Assembly: GCF_900141775.1 (NCBI RefSeq) | Contig: NZ_FSRI01000001.1 | Location: 1,458,251 to 1,522,250, forward strand | Source of the DNA: Salinivibrio sp. ES.052 | GTDB lineage: Bacteria; Pseudomonadota; Gammaproteobacteria; Enterobacterales; Vibrionaceae | Direction of reading: 5' to 3' | Length of the DNA: 64,000 nucleotides | Part shown: positions 46,278-55,890 of the stretch, one piece after another | Position numbering within the stretch: the stretch's first letter is position 1 | How the letters are laid out: every line of letters starts with the position of its first letter | Translations under genes and position numbers: made by a program | The notes under the pieces: generated by a model | Told to the model about the DNA's origin: nothing | The model's input: the letters and a program-made list of their open reading frames with translations, nothing else | Database searches by the model: none

Positions 46278-46362
46278 GGTGGAGTTCCCGAGCGGTCAAA
46301 GGGATCAGACTGTAAATCTGACGGCTCAGCCTTCGAAGGTTCGAATCCTTCCTCCACCACCA
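46278..46362 (+). tRNA. tRNA-Tyr (GTA), copy 1
   Basis: An 85-base class II tRNA with acceptor GGTGGAG/CTCCACC, anticodon GTA at 46312-46314, a long variable arm and encoded CCA. It differs from copies 2 and 3 by one base in the D arm (AGCGG instead of AGTGG) and one in the T loop (TTCGA instead of TTCAA). Confidence 0.97.
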
Positions 46363-46384
46363 ACTTTACAAAGCAAGACTCCGT

Positions 46385-46469
46385 GGTGGAGTTCCCGAGT
46401 GGTCAAAGGGATCAGACTGTAAATCTGACGGCTCAGCCTTCGAAGGTTCAAATCCTTCCTCCACCACCA
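46385..46469 (+). tRNA. tRNA-Tyr (GTA), copy 2
   Basis: Same 85-base structure as copy 1, with anticodon GTA and encoded CCA. It is identical to copy 3. The 22-base spacer before it is repeated exactly before copy 3, so the array arose by tandem duplication of a 107-base unit. Confidence 0.97.
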
Positions 46470-46491
46470 ACTTTACAAAGCAAGACTCCGT

Positions 46492-46576
46492 GGTGGAGTT
46501 CCCGAGTGGTCAAAGGGATCAGACTGTAAATCTGACGGCTCAGCCTTCGAAGGTTCAAATCCTTCCTCCACCACCA
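46492..46576 (+). tRNA. tRNA-Tyr (GTA), copy 3
   Basis: Identical to copy 2, with anticodon GTA and encoded CCA. A rho-independent terminator starts six bases after it and closes the transcription unit. Confidence 0.97.
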
Positions 46577-46581
46577 TATTT

Positions 46582-46608
46582 AAGGGCCAGCATCTGCTGG
46601 CCCTTTTT
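46582..46608 (+). terminator. Terminator of the tRNA-Tyr cluster
   Basis: The stem GGGCCAGC / GCTGGCCC with loop ATCT is followed by five T. Confidence 0.9.
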
Positions 46609-46629
46609 CGTTCTATCTGTTCCTATTAA

Positions 46630-47598
46630 CTAGCCATTTAAAGCAGCACGACCATGCGGTAGCCATAAATCTTGCTCAGGGCCTTTGGGAACAATGCGCG
46701 TTGGGTTGATGTTGCCGTGGCTATAATAGTAATGGGTTTTAATATGATGCATGTCGACCGTGTCAGCCACGCCTGGCACTTGGAATAACTCTTTCATATA
46801 ACAAAATAAATTGCAGTAATCAGCGATACGTTGCTTGTTACACTTAAAGTGGCCCACATAGACAGGGTCAAAACGAATCAAAGTCGTGAACAGCCGCCAA
46901 TCGGCTTCAGTGATCTGATCGCCTGCCAAATATCGATTGCGGCTTAAATGATCGTCCAATACCGTTAATGCGCTAAAAAGTTGATCAAACGCATCTTCGT
47001 ATGCGTCTTGCTCAGTGGCAAACCCGCATTTATAAACGCCATTATTCACGTTCGGGTAAACAAACTCATTCCACTGATCGATCGCCGCGCGCAAGTTTTC
47101 TGGGTAGTAATCGTCATAATTACCCGTAATGGCATTAAACGCCGAGTTAAACATCCGAATGATATCGGCCGATTCATTACTAACAATCGTCTGGGTTTGC
47201 TTATCCCATAAAATCGGCACGGTGACTCGACCCGTGTAGTCAGACTTCGCTTTGGTATATAGCTGATGTGCGTAGTCAAAACCATATAAAGGCTCTGGCT
47301 CTGAGAAAGTCCAACCATGCTCCAGCATTTCAGGCGCGACGACCGTAACCGCTATATGAGGCTCAAGTCCTTTTAAATGGCGCATAATCAGGGTGCGATG
47401 CGCCCACGGACAGGCGAGAGAGACAAACAGATGGTATCGGCCCGATTCAGCGTGAAAGCCCGCATCACCACTTGCGCCAGCTTGCCCATCAGCGGTCACC
47501 CAATGGCGAAACCCCGCATCTTCACGAACAAAACGACCACCCGACGACTTGGTGTCATACCACACATCATGCCAAACACCGTCAATTAGTTTTCCCAT
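46630..47598 (-). CDS. yqjG: Glutathionyl-hydroquinone reductase YqjG
   Basis: The 322-residue GST-family enzyme has its catalytic cysteine C63 in SLACPWAHRT, the same position as in E. coli YqjG. A C-terminal helical domain contains ITEADWRLFTTLIRFDPVYVGHFKCN, the family signature. It removes glutathione from glutathionyl-hydroquinones. The start at 47598 has AAGGAGGA upstream; the longer hydrophobic N-terminus of the open frame is not part of the family. It is convergent with the tRNA-Tyr cluster. Confidence 0.92.
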   Translation of the reverse strand: MGKLIDGVWHDVWYDTKSSGGRFVREDAGFRHWVTADGQAGASGDAGFHAESGRYHLFVSLACPWAHRTLIMRHLKGLEPHIAVTVVAPEMLEHGWTFSEPEPLYGFDYAHQLYTKAKSDYTGRVTVPILWDKQTQTIVSNESADIIRMFNSAFNAITGNYDDYYPENLRAAIDQWNEFVYPNVNNGVYKCGFATEQDAYEDAFDQLFSALTVLDDHLSRNRYLAGDQITEADWRLFTTLIRFDPVYVGHFKCNKQRIADYCNLFCYMKELFQVPGVADTVDMHHIKTHYYYSHGNINPTRIVPKGPEQDLWLPHGRAALNG

Positions 47599-47868
47599 AT
47601 GTCCTCCTTTTGCTGCCACCAGTATAAGAAGCATCAATGAGAAAGTCGGCAGACCCACTTGTTGGAGTTATTCGAAAAAGCTGATCAAGTGCTTATTTTA
47701 AACCGTGTATTCATTTCTCCCGTGCTCTTTTTCGTTGTCATATCGAATAAAGACCCACCTCTGCATAAAACTTGTCAATATAAACCCAGATATTTCACCC
47801 CATTTCCAAGCTGAAAATGATAAAGCCGCTATAGTAAAAGAGTCTTGTCATCACAGTATGGGCTTATA

Positions 47869-49797
47869 ATGAAATGGATGTATAACCTTAAAATGCGACT
47901 GAAACTCATGATCGCATTTGGTATTTTGGTATTATTAACCGCTCTGGTCACGCTGAATGCTGTTACTGGCGTTGCCCAACTCAATGACGAAGTCTCGGCC
48001 GCTGATGACCTCAATCGGATCGTCAAATACATAAAAGAAGTGCGGATCACCGAAAAGAATTTCATCTTACGCAGCGATAGCCGTTATGTATCTGAAATAA
48101 AACAACTGACCGACACTATCAATCAGCAAACGGCAACCACCAAAGCAAAAGTCAGCGATAAAGAAACACAAACCCTACTGACGAAAATCATGGCAGAAAA
48201 CAAAGCTTACCAAGCTGCCATGGACCAGTATGTAGCGCAATTTGATAAGCTCGAACAAGCCGAGTCGAGTATGCGCGATCAAGCGCGGCGCGTTGAGCAG
48301 GCACTGATCGATATTCGCCAAACACAAAAAGATAAAGTCGAACGCTACCTCGCCCAAGGGCGATCGCCAGACGAGATCATCGCTACGCTGAAAGTCGCCG
48401 ATGAGGCAAATCGCTTAATTAAATGGATGCTCGAATCTCGTCGTGCAGAAAAAAACTTCATCCTTTCTAGCGACGGACAATTTACCGATGCGATCAATAC
48501 AACCTTGATCGATATGAGTAACCTCATCAACACCCTACCGGACGAGATTGATACCTCACGAGTGAGCCAAGGGGTAGAAGCCTATCGCAACGCTTTCCAA
48601 ACCTATGTGAACGCCTATCAGCAGCGCCGCTCAATTAATGACACCATGTTAACCAAGGCCAGAGCGGTGGAAGATCTCGCCGAGAAAGGCCGCGACATGG
48701 GGAAACAGAAACTGGCTAAAAACGAACAAACCATGTTAGTGACCAACCTCGTACTAGCGGGCGTTGCCATTACGATCGGTGTCGCTGTCTCGTGGCTGAT
48801 GACCGCGATGATCGTGCCACCTTTACAACGAGCGGTCGAAGCTAGCCAGAAAATTGCCAATGGCGATTTGAGTGTGAATATCGCCACCGATAGAAAAGAC
48901 GAAATTGGTGAGCTACTCGGATCCATTTCCACCATGTCGACCCGCCTAAAAACAATGATTGGTGATTTGTCTGACAACATCACCCGCATCGCCAACTCTT
49001 CAGAGGAGCTATCTTCGCTGACTAACGAAACCTCCAACGGGGTTAAAACACAGAAACAAGATATTGAACAAGTTGCCGCGGCTGCCACACAAATGAGCGC
49101 CTCAGCGCAAGAAGTGGCCCATAAAGCGGAAGCAACCTCGGACTCGGCACATCAAGCTAACGACCAAGCACAGCGCGGTAATACTTTAGTAGGCACCACT
49201 GTGACAGGTATTTCGACACTGGCTGATGCTATTGGGCAATCTGAGTCAGTGATCAACACCGTCAAAGATGATAGCGAGAACATTGCCTCTATTTTGGATG
49301 TCATTAAAGGCATCTCGGATCAAACTAACTTACTGGCACTTAATGCGGCGATTGAAGCCGCACGGGCAGGTGAGCAAGGCCGAGGCTTTGCGGTGGTTGC
49401 GGATGAAGTCCGTTCACTGGCACAAAAAACCCAAGAGTCGACTGTCGAGATCGAGAAAATGATCGAAACCCTCAAAGCAGGCGCCGAGTCGGCGGTGAGT
49501 GAAATGGTGAAAAGTAAACAGCAAGTCGGAGAAGTGGTTGAACAAACCGAACAAGTGCGTGAAGCCCTTGAATCCATTTCGTCAGAAATTAGCAATATCA
49601 CGGAAATGAACACTCAAATAGCACAAGCCGTGAAAGAGCAAGGACACGCGGCGGAAGATGTCAGCCAACGCATGAATACCATTCAAGATGTGGCCGACCA
49701 AACGTCGCAAGCGTCCGAGCAGACCTCGGTGGCCAGTCAAGACTTGGCATCAGTCGGTGAAGAGCTGCGTCGCCTCAGTACCGTGTTTAAATGGTAA
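47869..49797 (+). CDS. Methyl-accepting chemotaxis protein with HBM sensor domain
   Basis: The 642-residue receptor has helix 1 at about 10-30, a mostly helical periplasmic region to about 285, helix 2 at about 288-308, a HAMP domain, and a full-length MCP domain with the tip [18 protein letters not shown]. The sensor contains two copies of the pattern REKNFIL.SD ([13 protein letters not shown] and [13 protein letters not shown]), the hallmark of the helical bimodular domain. HBM receptors such as McpS bind TCA intermediates or acetate; the ligand here is unknown. ATG 47869 lacks a clear ribosome binding site. Confidence 0.88.
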   Translation: MKWMYNLKMRLKLMIAFGILVLLTALVTLNAVTGVAQLNDEVSAADDLNRIVKYIKEVRITEKNFILRSDSRYVSEIKQLTDTINQQTATTKAKVSDKETQTLLTKIMAENKAYQAAMDQYVAQFDKLEQAESSMRDQARRVEQALIDIRQTQKDKVERYLAQGRSPDEIIATLKVADEANRLIKWMLESRRAEKNFILSSDGQFTDAINTTLIDMSNLINTLPDEIDTSRVSQGVEAYRNAFQTYVNAYQQRRSINDTMLTKARAVEDLAEKGRDMGKQKLAKNEQTMLVTNLVLAGVAITIGVAVSWLMTAMIVPPLQRAVEASQKIANGDLSVNIATDRKDEIGELLGSISTMSTRLKTMIGDLSDNITRIANSSEELSSLTNETSNGVKTQKQDIEQVAAAATQMSASAQEVAHKAEATSDSAHQANDQAQRGNTLVGTTVTGISTLADAIGQSESVINTVKDDSENIASILDVIKGISDQTNLLALNAAIEAARAGEQGRGFAVVADEVRSLAQKTQESTVEIEKMIETLKAGAESAVSEMVKSKQQVGEVVEQTEQVREALESISSEISNITEMNTQIAQAVKEQGHAAEDVSQRMNTIQDVADQTSQASEQTSVASQDLASVGEELRRLSTVFKW

Positions 49798-49800
49798 CCG

Positions 49801-49832
49801 AAATGCCACCCAGTCCACTGGGTGGCATTTTT
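49801..49832. terminator. Terminator between the chemoreceptor gene and arsJ
   Basis: The stem AAATGCCACCCAG / CTGGGTGGCATTT with loop TCCA is perfect, with T- and A-runs on its sides. Confidence 0.9.
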
Positions 49833-49854
49833 CACAGGTCTGTCATGACGAAGG

Positions 49855-51081
49855 CTACAGAGGTTGCGGTTGACGATTCGGTAACCACAGTGAAATCACC
49901 GTGGTGATCAGTAAAAATACAAACGACACCCAAAGACACGCGGCGAGTCCCCAGACTTGAAAAACCCAACCGGATAACACGGTGCCAATTAAGCGTCCCA
50001 TCGCATTTGCCATGTAATAAAAGCCCACATCTAGCGACACCCCATCGCCATTAGCATAGCTGACAATCAAGTAGGAATGCAGCGAGGAATTAACGGCAAA
50101 AATGGCCCCGAACACCATGAGACCAACGATAATCACCCCTTGCGGATACCACTGCTCACCAATCGCGTAAGCAATCGCACCGGTCACTACAGCGAGCGCC
50201 AATGCCCAACCTAACGCTGCTTTGCCGCCAGGCGAATGGCCAGATTGGCGCCCAGTAATTTTCGGGGCAACGCCTTGCACCACGCCGTAACCAATCACCC
50301 AAACCGCAAGGAACCCCCCGACCATACTGTGGCTCCAGCCAAAGGTGGTGCCAAGATAAATCGGTAACGCCACCACAAACCAGACATCTCGGGCGCCAAA
50401 GAGGAACATCCGTGCGGCGGAGAGAATGTTCACGCTGCGCGATTTAGAAAAGATTTCCGAAAACTTGGGCTGACTTTTGGCTTTCCCCAAATCGGCATGG
50501 AGCGATACCAGACTGCCGATAAACACCAAGACCAATACACCCGCCATGGCTGCCACTGCGTACTGAAAGCCAATCAGAGAGAGCAGTGCGCCACCAACAA
50601 AAAAGCCCACACCTTTGAGTGCATTCTTCGAACCCGTCAAGATCGCAATCCACTTAAACAACGCTCCCTGTGCGTCGTCAGGCACTAAGGTTTTAATCGC
50701 GCTTTTAGCGCTCATTTTATTCAGATCTTTCGCAATCCCAGACAAGGCTTGAGCAGCCATCACCCAGGGAATGGTGAGCCAAACGGCTGGCACGGCTAAC
50801 ATGGCAAGCGCGATAATTTGCATGCCAAGGCCAATATTCATGGTGCGATTGAGGCCTAAACGCGCACCGAGCCATCCACCGATAAGGTTGGTGACCACCC
50901 CGAAGAATTCGTAAAACAAAAACAGCGAGGCGATTTCTAACGTGCCGTAGCCCAACTCATAAAAATACAGCACCACCAGCATCCGCAGTGCGCCGTCGGT
51001 GATGGTAAAATTCCAATAGTTAAAGGTGACCAGCATATACTGGCGCACGGATTGGCTTAATTGAGCAAACATAGTGGTCAT
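49855..51081 (-). CDS. arsJ: Organoarsenical efflux MFS transporter ArsJ
   Basis: The 408-residue major facilitator has about 11-12 helices. The family pattern includes YMLVTFNYWNFTITDGALRMLVVLYFYELGY at the N-terminus and DLNKMSAKSAIKTLVP in the central loop. ArsJ exports 1-arseno-3-phosphoglycerate, which the neighbouring GAPDH makes from arsenate. Its location directly downstream of a GAPDH gene and an arsR gene is the standard ArsJ context. ATG 51081 is chosen; ATG 51072 is also possible, and no strong ribosome binding site separates them. Confidence 0.92.
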   Translation of the reverse strand: MTTMFAQLSQSVRQYMLVTFNYWNFTITDGALRMLVVLYFYELGYGTLEIASLFLFYEFFGVVTNLIGGWLGARLGLNRTMNIGLGMQIIALAMLAVPAVWLTIPWVMAAQALSGIAKDLNKMSAKSAIKTLVPDDAQGALFKWIAILTGSKNALKGVGFFVGGALLSLIGFQYAVAAMAGVLVLVFIGSLVSLHADLGKAKSQPKFSEIFSKSRSVNILSAARMFLFGARDVWFVVALPIYLGTTFGWSHSMVGGFLAVWVIGYGVVQGVAPKITGRQSGHSPGGKAALGWALALAVVTGAIAYAIGEQWYPQGVIIVGLMVFGAIFAVNSSLHSYLIVSYANGDGVSLDVGFYYMANAMGRLIGTVLSGWVFQVWGLAACLWVSFVFLLITTVISLWLPNRQPQPL

Positions 51082-51145
51082 CGATTCACATACAAAAAAG
51101 GGCGATGCGGCACGGGGCACGCATCGCTACCCTATAAAAAAGCGA

Positions 51146-52153
51146 TTACTGATCAACGCCGCCGACGTTGCGCACCAACTCAGCGGTGCGCGTGGCATAC
51201 CCCATTTCGTTGTCATACCACGCATAGATTTTGACCATACGCTTACCCACCACCATGGTGGATAAACCATCGACAATGGTGGAGCGCTGATCGCCACGGT
51301 AATCAATCGAGACTAACGGACGCGCCTCAAAGCCAAGAATGCCGTTGAGCTCGCCGTCCGCGGCTTCTTGCAGCAGGGCGTTCACCTCATCAGCAGTGGT
51401 ATCGGTTTCCACGTCAAAGATCACATCCGTCAGCGACGCATTGGCGAGTGGTACACGCACCGCATGGCCATTAATCTTGCCTTTTAGATCCGGGAAAATT
51501 TCCACGATGGCGGTCGCCGATCCTGTGGTGGTCGGGATCAAGCTCATACCGCACGCGCGGGCACGACGTAAGTCTTTATGCGGCGCATCTAAAATCGTTT
51601 GAGTATTGGTTAAATCATGAATGGTGGTGAAGGTCGACTGCGCAATTCCCAGTTTTTCATGGATCACTTTCACAATCGGAGCCAAGCAGTTCGTGGTACA
51701 CGACGCTGCGGTAACGATTCGATGTTTACTCGGTTCAAATATCGCGTCATTCACTCCCACCACAATATTCGCCACTCGCTCATCTTTGACTGGCGCAGAG
51801 ACAACCACACGCTTTACGCCTTGGTCCAAGTATTTTTGCAGCAAATCCGCGTCACGGTGTTTTCCTGTGGCCTCAATCACCACATCGCAGCCTGACCAAT
51901 CGACTGCATCAATCGCTTTTTCTTGGCTTGTCGTCAGTGTTTGACCGTTAATCTGGATACGGTTGCCTTCGGTATTCACCGCGTGATACCAGCGCCCTTG
52001 TACCGAGTCAAACTCCAGCAAATGCGCCAGCGTTTCCGTATCTCCCGCCACATCATTAATGTGCACAAATTCGAGCTCTGGCCAATCAAATGCGGCCCGC
52101 AGTGCCAAGCGGCCGATACGACCAAACCCATTGATCCCGACTTTAATTGTCAT
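51146..52153 (-). CDS. ArsJ-associated glyceraldehyde-3-phosphate dehydrogenase
   Basis: The 335-residue enzyme has the NAD-binding [17 protein letters not shown] at the N-terminus, the catalytic cysteine in [10 protein letters not shown], and the C-terminal [16 protein letters not shown]. In the ars setting this dehydrogenase uses arsenate instead of phosphate, giving unstable 1-arseno-3-phosphoglycerate for export by ArsJ. AAGGAGAAGG precedes ATG 52153. It follows arsR by 11 bp and precedes arsJ. Confidence 0.93.
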   Translation of the reverse strand: MTIKVGINGFGRIGRLALRAAFDWPELEFVHINDVAGDTETLAHLLEFDSVQGRWYHAVNTEGNRIQINGQTLTTSQEKAIDAVDWSGCDVVIEATGKHRDADLLQKYLDQGVKRVVVSAPVKDERVANIVVGVNDAIFEPSKHRIVTAASCTTNCLAPIVKVIHEKLGIAQSTFTTIHDLTNTQTILDAPHKDLRRARACGMSLIPTTTGSATAIVEIFPDLKGKINGHAVRVPLANASLTDVIFDVETDTTADEVNALLQEAADGELNGILGFEARPLVSIDYRGDQRSTIVDGLSTMVVGKRMVKIYAWYDNEMGYATRTAELVRNVGGVDQ

Positions 52154-52164
52154 TGCCTTCTCCT

Positions 52165-52506
52165 TTACACGCAGCAGGTGGGGCGAGACGCCATCTTGGC
52201 AAGCCGCGTGATATCTTCTTGATAAGTATCTTTTAGGCAGTTGGAGTCCACCAGCCCTTGAATTTGTTTGCGCATCCAGCCGGGTAAATCGGCAGCTAAA
52301 CGATAAAACACCCACTGCCCTTGGCGCGTATCAACCAACACACCGCAGGCACGTAATTGCGCCAAGTGGCGTGAAATCTTCGGCTGCGAGGTGTCCAGCG
52401 CTTCGGTGAGCTCGCACACACATAACTGCCCTTCACGAGCAATTAACAGCAAACACCGCACGCGCGTTTCATCGGCCAATAATTTGAAAAACTGGTGAGG
52501 CAACAT
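52165..52506 (-). CDS. arsR: ArsR-family repressor of the GAPDH-arsJ unit
   Basis: The 113-residue repressor has the ArsR winged helix with the arsenic-binding CVC pair in [22 protein letters not shown], as in E. coli-type ArsR. A C-terminal CC pair (PTCCV) could be a further ligand. It would dissociate from DNA on binding As(III). The start at 52506 has GAGAG upstream. Overlapping palindromes at 52534-52555 lie just upstream as its probable operator. Confidence 0.9.
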   Translation of the reverse strand: MLPHQFFKLLADETRVRCLLLIAREGQLCVCELTEALDTSQPKISRHLAQLRACGVLVDTRQGQWVFYRLAADLPGWMRKQIQGLVDSNCLKDTYQEDITRLAKMASRPTCCV

Positions 52507-52533
52507 AGGCTCTCTCATAACGCTTTACTAAAT

Positions 52534-52555
52534 GCATATATGGATATGCGCATAT
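52534..52555. promoter_or_regulatory. Candidate ArsR operator, overlapping palindromes
   Basis: GCATATATGGATATGC (6-4-6 inverted repeat) overlaps ATATGCGCATAT (perfect 12-bp palindrome). They lie 28 bp upstream of the first arsR start, in the gap after acr3. Confidence 0.55.
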
Positions 52556-52612
52556 TAATAGACCCAAACATGCATGCAACTGGGACAGGCAGGAATTCAT
52601 AAAAGCTTCATA

Positions 52613-53674
52613 TTAAATCGTATAACGCCGCTTCATCCTTAGCGCGACATTCACCAAGGCAATCAATACGGGCACTTCTACCAGTGGCCCTATCACCCCC
52701 GCAAAGGCTTGATCAGAGTGAATGCCAAATACCGCGATCGCCACCGCAATGGCTAACTCAAAGTTATTGCCAGATGAAGTAAACGCAATTGACGCATTAC
52801 GGTCATACGGGATCCCCAATTTTTTGCCCACAAAGAAGCTAATAAAGAACATCAACACAAAGTAGGTCACTAGCGGTACAGCGATACGCAACACATCAAG
52901 CGGCAACGCAATAATCGCTTCCCCTTTGAGGCTAAACATCAACACAATGGTCGCCAACAAAGCGATTAACGTCATCGGTGAGATACGTGGCAGAAAGACA
53001 TCTTCGTACCATTGCTCACCCTTTTTAGCGACCAACACGGCTCGTGATAGGTAACCCGCTACAAAAGGGATACCCAAGTAAATCAGCACACTTTGTGCGA
53101 TTTCCCCCATGGTGACATCCACCACAAAACTTTGTAGGCCCAGCATGGGGGGTAAAACGGTGATAAATAGCCATGCCATCACACTGTAAGTCAGGATCTG
53201 AAATAAACTATTCAGTGCCACTAGGGCTGCGCCATACTCTTTGTTACCGCCACTGATATCGTTCCACACCAAGACCATGGCGATACAACGGGCAAGACCA
53301 ATCAATATCACTCCCGCCATGTAGCCTGGCTCATCACGTAAAAACAGCACCGCCAGTGTGAACATCAGAATAGGGCCTACCACCCAGTTCATGATCAGCG
53401 ACAGCGTGATGGCTTTTTTATCGCGCGTGACCGAGCCCAATAAACGATAATTCACTTTTGCCAATGGCGGATACATCATTAAGATCAAGCCAATCGCCAG
53501 CGGTACATTGGTGCTGCCGACCGATAAGCGCTCACTGAGGGTCGCCACTTCTGGATAAACCCACCCTATACTGACCCCTATGGCCATAGCGAGAAAAATC
53601 CATACCGTTAAATACCGATCAAGCCACCCCATCTTTTGGGCGGCCGACGGCGCACAGGTTTCAGATTGAGTCAT
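52613..53674 (-). CDS. arsB/acr3: Arsenite efflux permease Acr3
   Basis: The 353-residue membrane protein has ten predicted helices and the Acr3 motifs: the essential cysteine C130 in [14 protein letters not shown], preceding [12 protein letters not shown], and later [21 protein letters not shown] and [11 protein letters not shown]-like [12 protein letters not shown]. Acr3 exports As(III) using the proton gradient. It follows the second arsR gene by 64 bp and forms the arsenite branch of the cluster. Confidence 0.94.
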   Translation of the reverse strand: MTQSETCAPSAAQKMGWLDRYLTVWIFLAMAIGVSIGWVYPEVATLSERLSVGSTNVPLAIGLILMMYPPLAKVNYRLLGSVTRDKKAITLSLIMNWVVGPILMFTLAVLFLRDEPGYMAGVILIGLARCIAMVLVWNDISGGNKEYGAALVALNSLFQILTYSVMAWLFITVLPPMLGLQSFVVDVTMGEIAQSVLIYLGIPFVAGYLSRAVLVAKKGEQWYEDVFLPRISPMTLIALLATIVLMFSLKGEAIIALPLDVLRIAVPLVTYFVLMFFISFFVGKKLGIPYDRNASIAFTSSGNNFELAIAVAIAVFGIHSDQAFAGVIGPLVEVPVLIALVNVALRMKRRYTI

Positions 53675-53738
53675 ATTACAAATCCTTGGTGATTACTGAC
53701 GTTGAATAACAGGCACCCATCATGATGCGAGAGGTTAA

Positions 53739-54080
53739 CTATTGATGATCCTCACAAGCCGTCTTTCCCTGCATCACAGGCGTGACAGGGCTCAGAAGCG
53801 AGGGATTATTGATGGCAGTGGTGCGCAAAACACCGCTCATCCACTCAGGTAAGGCTGGATGCAATTGGTAGTAGACCCACTTTCCTCGACGCTCTCCGAC
53901 AACCAATTGGTGCTTACGTAGCTCCGCCAAATGCCGAGAAATCTTTGGTTGGCTTAGGGCTAACGCCTCCATCAGATCACATACGCATAGTTCACCGTGC
54001 TCTGACAGCAGCAAGAGAGAGGTGAGCCGAGTGGGCTCAGATAAGGCCTTGTAAAAAGTGAGTGTGTGACACATCTGCAT
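53739..54080 (-). CDS. arsR: ArsR-family repressor of acr3
   Basis: The 113-residue repressor shares the CVC metal site ([22 protein letters not shown]) and the following recognition helix with the other ArsR 1.2 kb away, and has a further C-terminal cysteine. The start is 54080 or 54074; a GAAAGAGAAA purine run precedes them. It is the first gene of the arsR-acr3 unit and has a near-perfect 24-bp palindrome 13 bp upstream. Confidence 0.9.
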   Translation of the reverse strand: MQMCHTLTFYKALSEPTRLTSLLLLSEHGELCVCDLMEALALSQPKISRHLAELRKHQLVVGERRGKWVYYQLHPALPEWMSGVLRTTAINNPSLLSPVTPVMQGKTACEDHQ

Positions 54081-54092
54081 TTTCTCTTTCCG

Positions 54093-54116
54093 ATATATAC
54101 GATTAATCATATATAT
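54093..54116. promoter_or_regulatory. Candidate ArsR operator upstream of arsR-acr3
   Basis: A 24-bp inverted repeat centred on GATTAATC is flanked by ATATAT-type arms, with a single mismatched pair. Its position immediately upstream of arsR is as expected for an autorepression site. Confidence 0.65.
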
Positions 54117-54517
54117 GAAAAATCATATGTCAAATGACGTACAGTATGCAGACAGGTAACGTATCACGAGCAAATACACCTATTTAGCGACGAATCCGTG
54201 GTTATCTAAAAAACCCTTTACATCGTCATAAAATGCTGTAGTGTGACCAAAGCTCTAGATACGGAGCATCAAAAGACATCAAGTCAAAGTCGAGACAGAC
54301 CACGCTATTTCCCGCATAGACTCTCTGCAGCAATCCACTTTCGCTTTTTTCCTAGATTGATAACCCGTTAACTGAACACTTTGCTATAAACCGTTCGTTG
54401 GCATCACTTTATCTACTGTGATGCGGAATCGACATGGGCTGACTCATTAGCGGCACATGCGATTGATTGCAACACGCGATAACTCGCCACGAACCTTTAA
54501 ACCTATGGAGATCCAAT
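54117..54517. other. Intergenic region between the ars cluster and small ORFs
   Basis: About 400 bases holding the arsR-acr3 promoter at the left. A minus-strand frame of 112 codons (54447-54785) overlaps the two small plus-strand ORFs and has no supporting start. Nothing else was seen. Confidence 0.5.
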
Positions 54518-54631
54518 ATGGCTGCAACAAACGGCAGACTGCGTCACTGGTATCATTTACGCCGTGCGCAAACACAACCACAAACACCATCAACCACATT
54601 AAAATCAGTAAGGAACGCCATTGATAGTTAA
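54518..54631 (+). CDS. Possible 37-residue small protein
   Basis: ATG 54518 is preceded by GGAG at seven bases. It encodes a basic, Gln/Thr/Pro-rich peptide (MAATNGRLRHWYHLRRAQ at the start). Its stop overlaps the TTG start of the next small frame (ATTGATAGTTAA), as in coupled genes. No homologue is recognised and it could be chance. Confidence 0.3.
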   Translation: MAATNGRLRHWYHLRRAQTQPQTPSTTLKSVRNAIDS

Positions 54632-54821
54632 TTTTTCTCTTCCTAACCTTGCCAACTGGCAAGTCGCGATTCATCAGTTCAATGGGGATATTATCCTCAA
54701 GCATTTGCTTCATCGTCTTCCAGTTTTGTCTCAACCTACCCTGCGTTTTGACCCCCGCACCCAAGAAGGCGCGATTTTTAGTCAAGGTGAGTGCTTAGGC
54801 GCCTTTTCGATCGCAAGCTAA
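54621..54821 (+). CDS. Possible 66-residue small protein
   Basis: TTG 54621 has AAGGAA nine bases before it. The product (IVNFSLPNLANWQVAIHQFN at its start, GAIFSQGECLGAFSIAS at its end) has a protein-like alternation of hydrophobic and polar residues and no internal low-complexity stretch. No ATG is available in frame. Function is unknown; xthA starts 134 bp downstream. Confidence 0.4.
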   Translation: MIVNFSLPNLANWQVAIHQFNGDIILKHLLHRLPVLSQPTLRFDPRTQEGAIFSQGECLGAFSIAS

Positions 54822-54955
54822 CCTCCCCTTTTATTCACGTACCGCGCATTCTCGTCACTTTTCGCCGAGCATTGCATTGAGGCCGCCTTTCCGTTCATTG
54901 AACGAAGCTGGTAAAGTGTCTTGCTATTAACAAGACAACAAAGGCAGCCTCACAC

Positions 54956-55759
54956 GTGAAAATCATCTCCTTTAATATCAACGGTATTCGTGCGCGTTTA
55001 CATCAACTACAAGCCTTGATTGAAAAGCATCAACCTGACGTGATCGGGTTGCAAGAAACCAAGGTGCATGATGATGCCTTCCCGCTCGCCGACGTCGAAG
55101 CAATGGGTTATGAAGTGCACTTTCATGGCCAAAAAGCCCATTATGGCGTGGCAATGCTATGTAAAAAGTCCCCTATCAGCGTGCAAAAAGGCTTTCCTAC
55201 TGATGACGAGGACGCTCAACGCCGGATGATCATGGCGACCTTTGAAGACGAAAACGGCAAGCCAATCACTGTGCTCAACGGTTACTTCCCGCAAGGGGAA
55301 AACCGCAGCCATGAAACCAAATTCCCCGCCAAGCGTAAGTTTTATCAAGACTTAATGACCTATTTAGCTGGCCGTGATCCGAGCGAGCAGTTGGTGGTGA
55401 TGGGCGATATTAATATCAGCCCGAAAGACGATGATATCGGCATTGGTGAGCAAAATGCCAAACGCTGGTTACGCACCGGCAAGTGCTCATTCTTGCCCGA
55501 AGAGCGTGAGTGGCTGGGCACTCTGATGGACTGGGGGTTTGTTGACACCTTCCGTGCCCTGCATCCAAGCGTGAACGATCAGTTCTCGTGGTTTGACTAC
55601 CGATCGCGCGGCTTTGATGATAACCGTGGCCTACGCATTGATGTGGTGTTAGCCACCCAAGATCTTGCCAGCCGCTGTATTGATGCGGGGATTGACTACG
55701 AGCTGCGCGGGATTGAAAAGCCCTCCGATCACGCGCCAATTTGGGCCACCTTTAAATAA
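54956..55759 (+). CDS. xthA: Exodeoxyribonuclease III
   Basis: The 267-residue enzyme matches E. coli Xth (268) and keeps its catalytic residues: N7 (SFNINGIR), E34 (LQETK), D151 and N153 (GDINISP), the LRIDVVLAT strand and the final histidine in SDHAPIW. It is an AP endonuclease and 3'-5' exonuclease for base-excision repair. The start is GTG 54956; AAGG lies 12 bases upstream. A strong terminator follows. Confidence 0.95.
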   Translation: MKIISFNINGIRARLHQLQALIEKHQPDVIGLQETKVHDDAFPLADVEAMGYEVHFHGQKAHYGVAMLCKKSPISVQKGFPTDDEDAQRRMIMATFEDENGKPITVLNGYFPQGENRSHETKFPAKRKFYQDLMTYLAGRDPSEQLVVMGDINISPKDDDIGIGEQNAKRWLRTGKCSFLPEEREWLGTLMDWGFVDTFRALHPSVNDQFSWFDYRSRGFDDNRGLRIDVVLATQDLASRCIDAGIDYELRGIEKPSDHAPIWATFK

Positions 55760-55809
55760 GCCCCCGATTGGCACCGAAAGCGTGCTTAACAATGCCGCTT
55801 AATAGTATT

Positions 55810-55842
55810 ACGCCGCAGCACGGCCATGCTGCGGCGTTTTTC
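55810..55842. terminator. Terminator between xthA and the amino acid transporter operon
   Basis: The 11-bp stem ACGCCGCAGCA / TGCTGCGGCGT with loop CGGCCA is followed by a T-run. It serves xthA and possibly the convergent operon. Confidence 0.85.
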
Positions 55843-55890
55843 GTTGATAGCGATAAGTCTGTGCTTATAGCGACGAGCCTGTAGTGAGCA

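Larger units (their letters stand above)
46278..46576 (+). repeat. Tandem 107-bp repeat (tRNA plus spacer)
   Basis: Three tRNA-Tyr genes are separated by two identical 22-base spacers (46363-46384 and 46470-46491). Only two base changes distinguish copy 1 from the others. Confidence 0.95.

Noticed and set aside
54447-54785. Minus-strand frame of 112 codons upstream of xthA
   Set aside because: It overlaps two better-supported plus-strand small frames and has no good start; the hydrophobic stretch may be chance.
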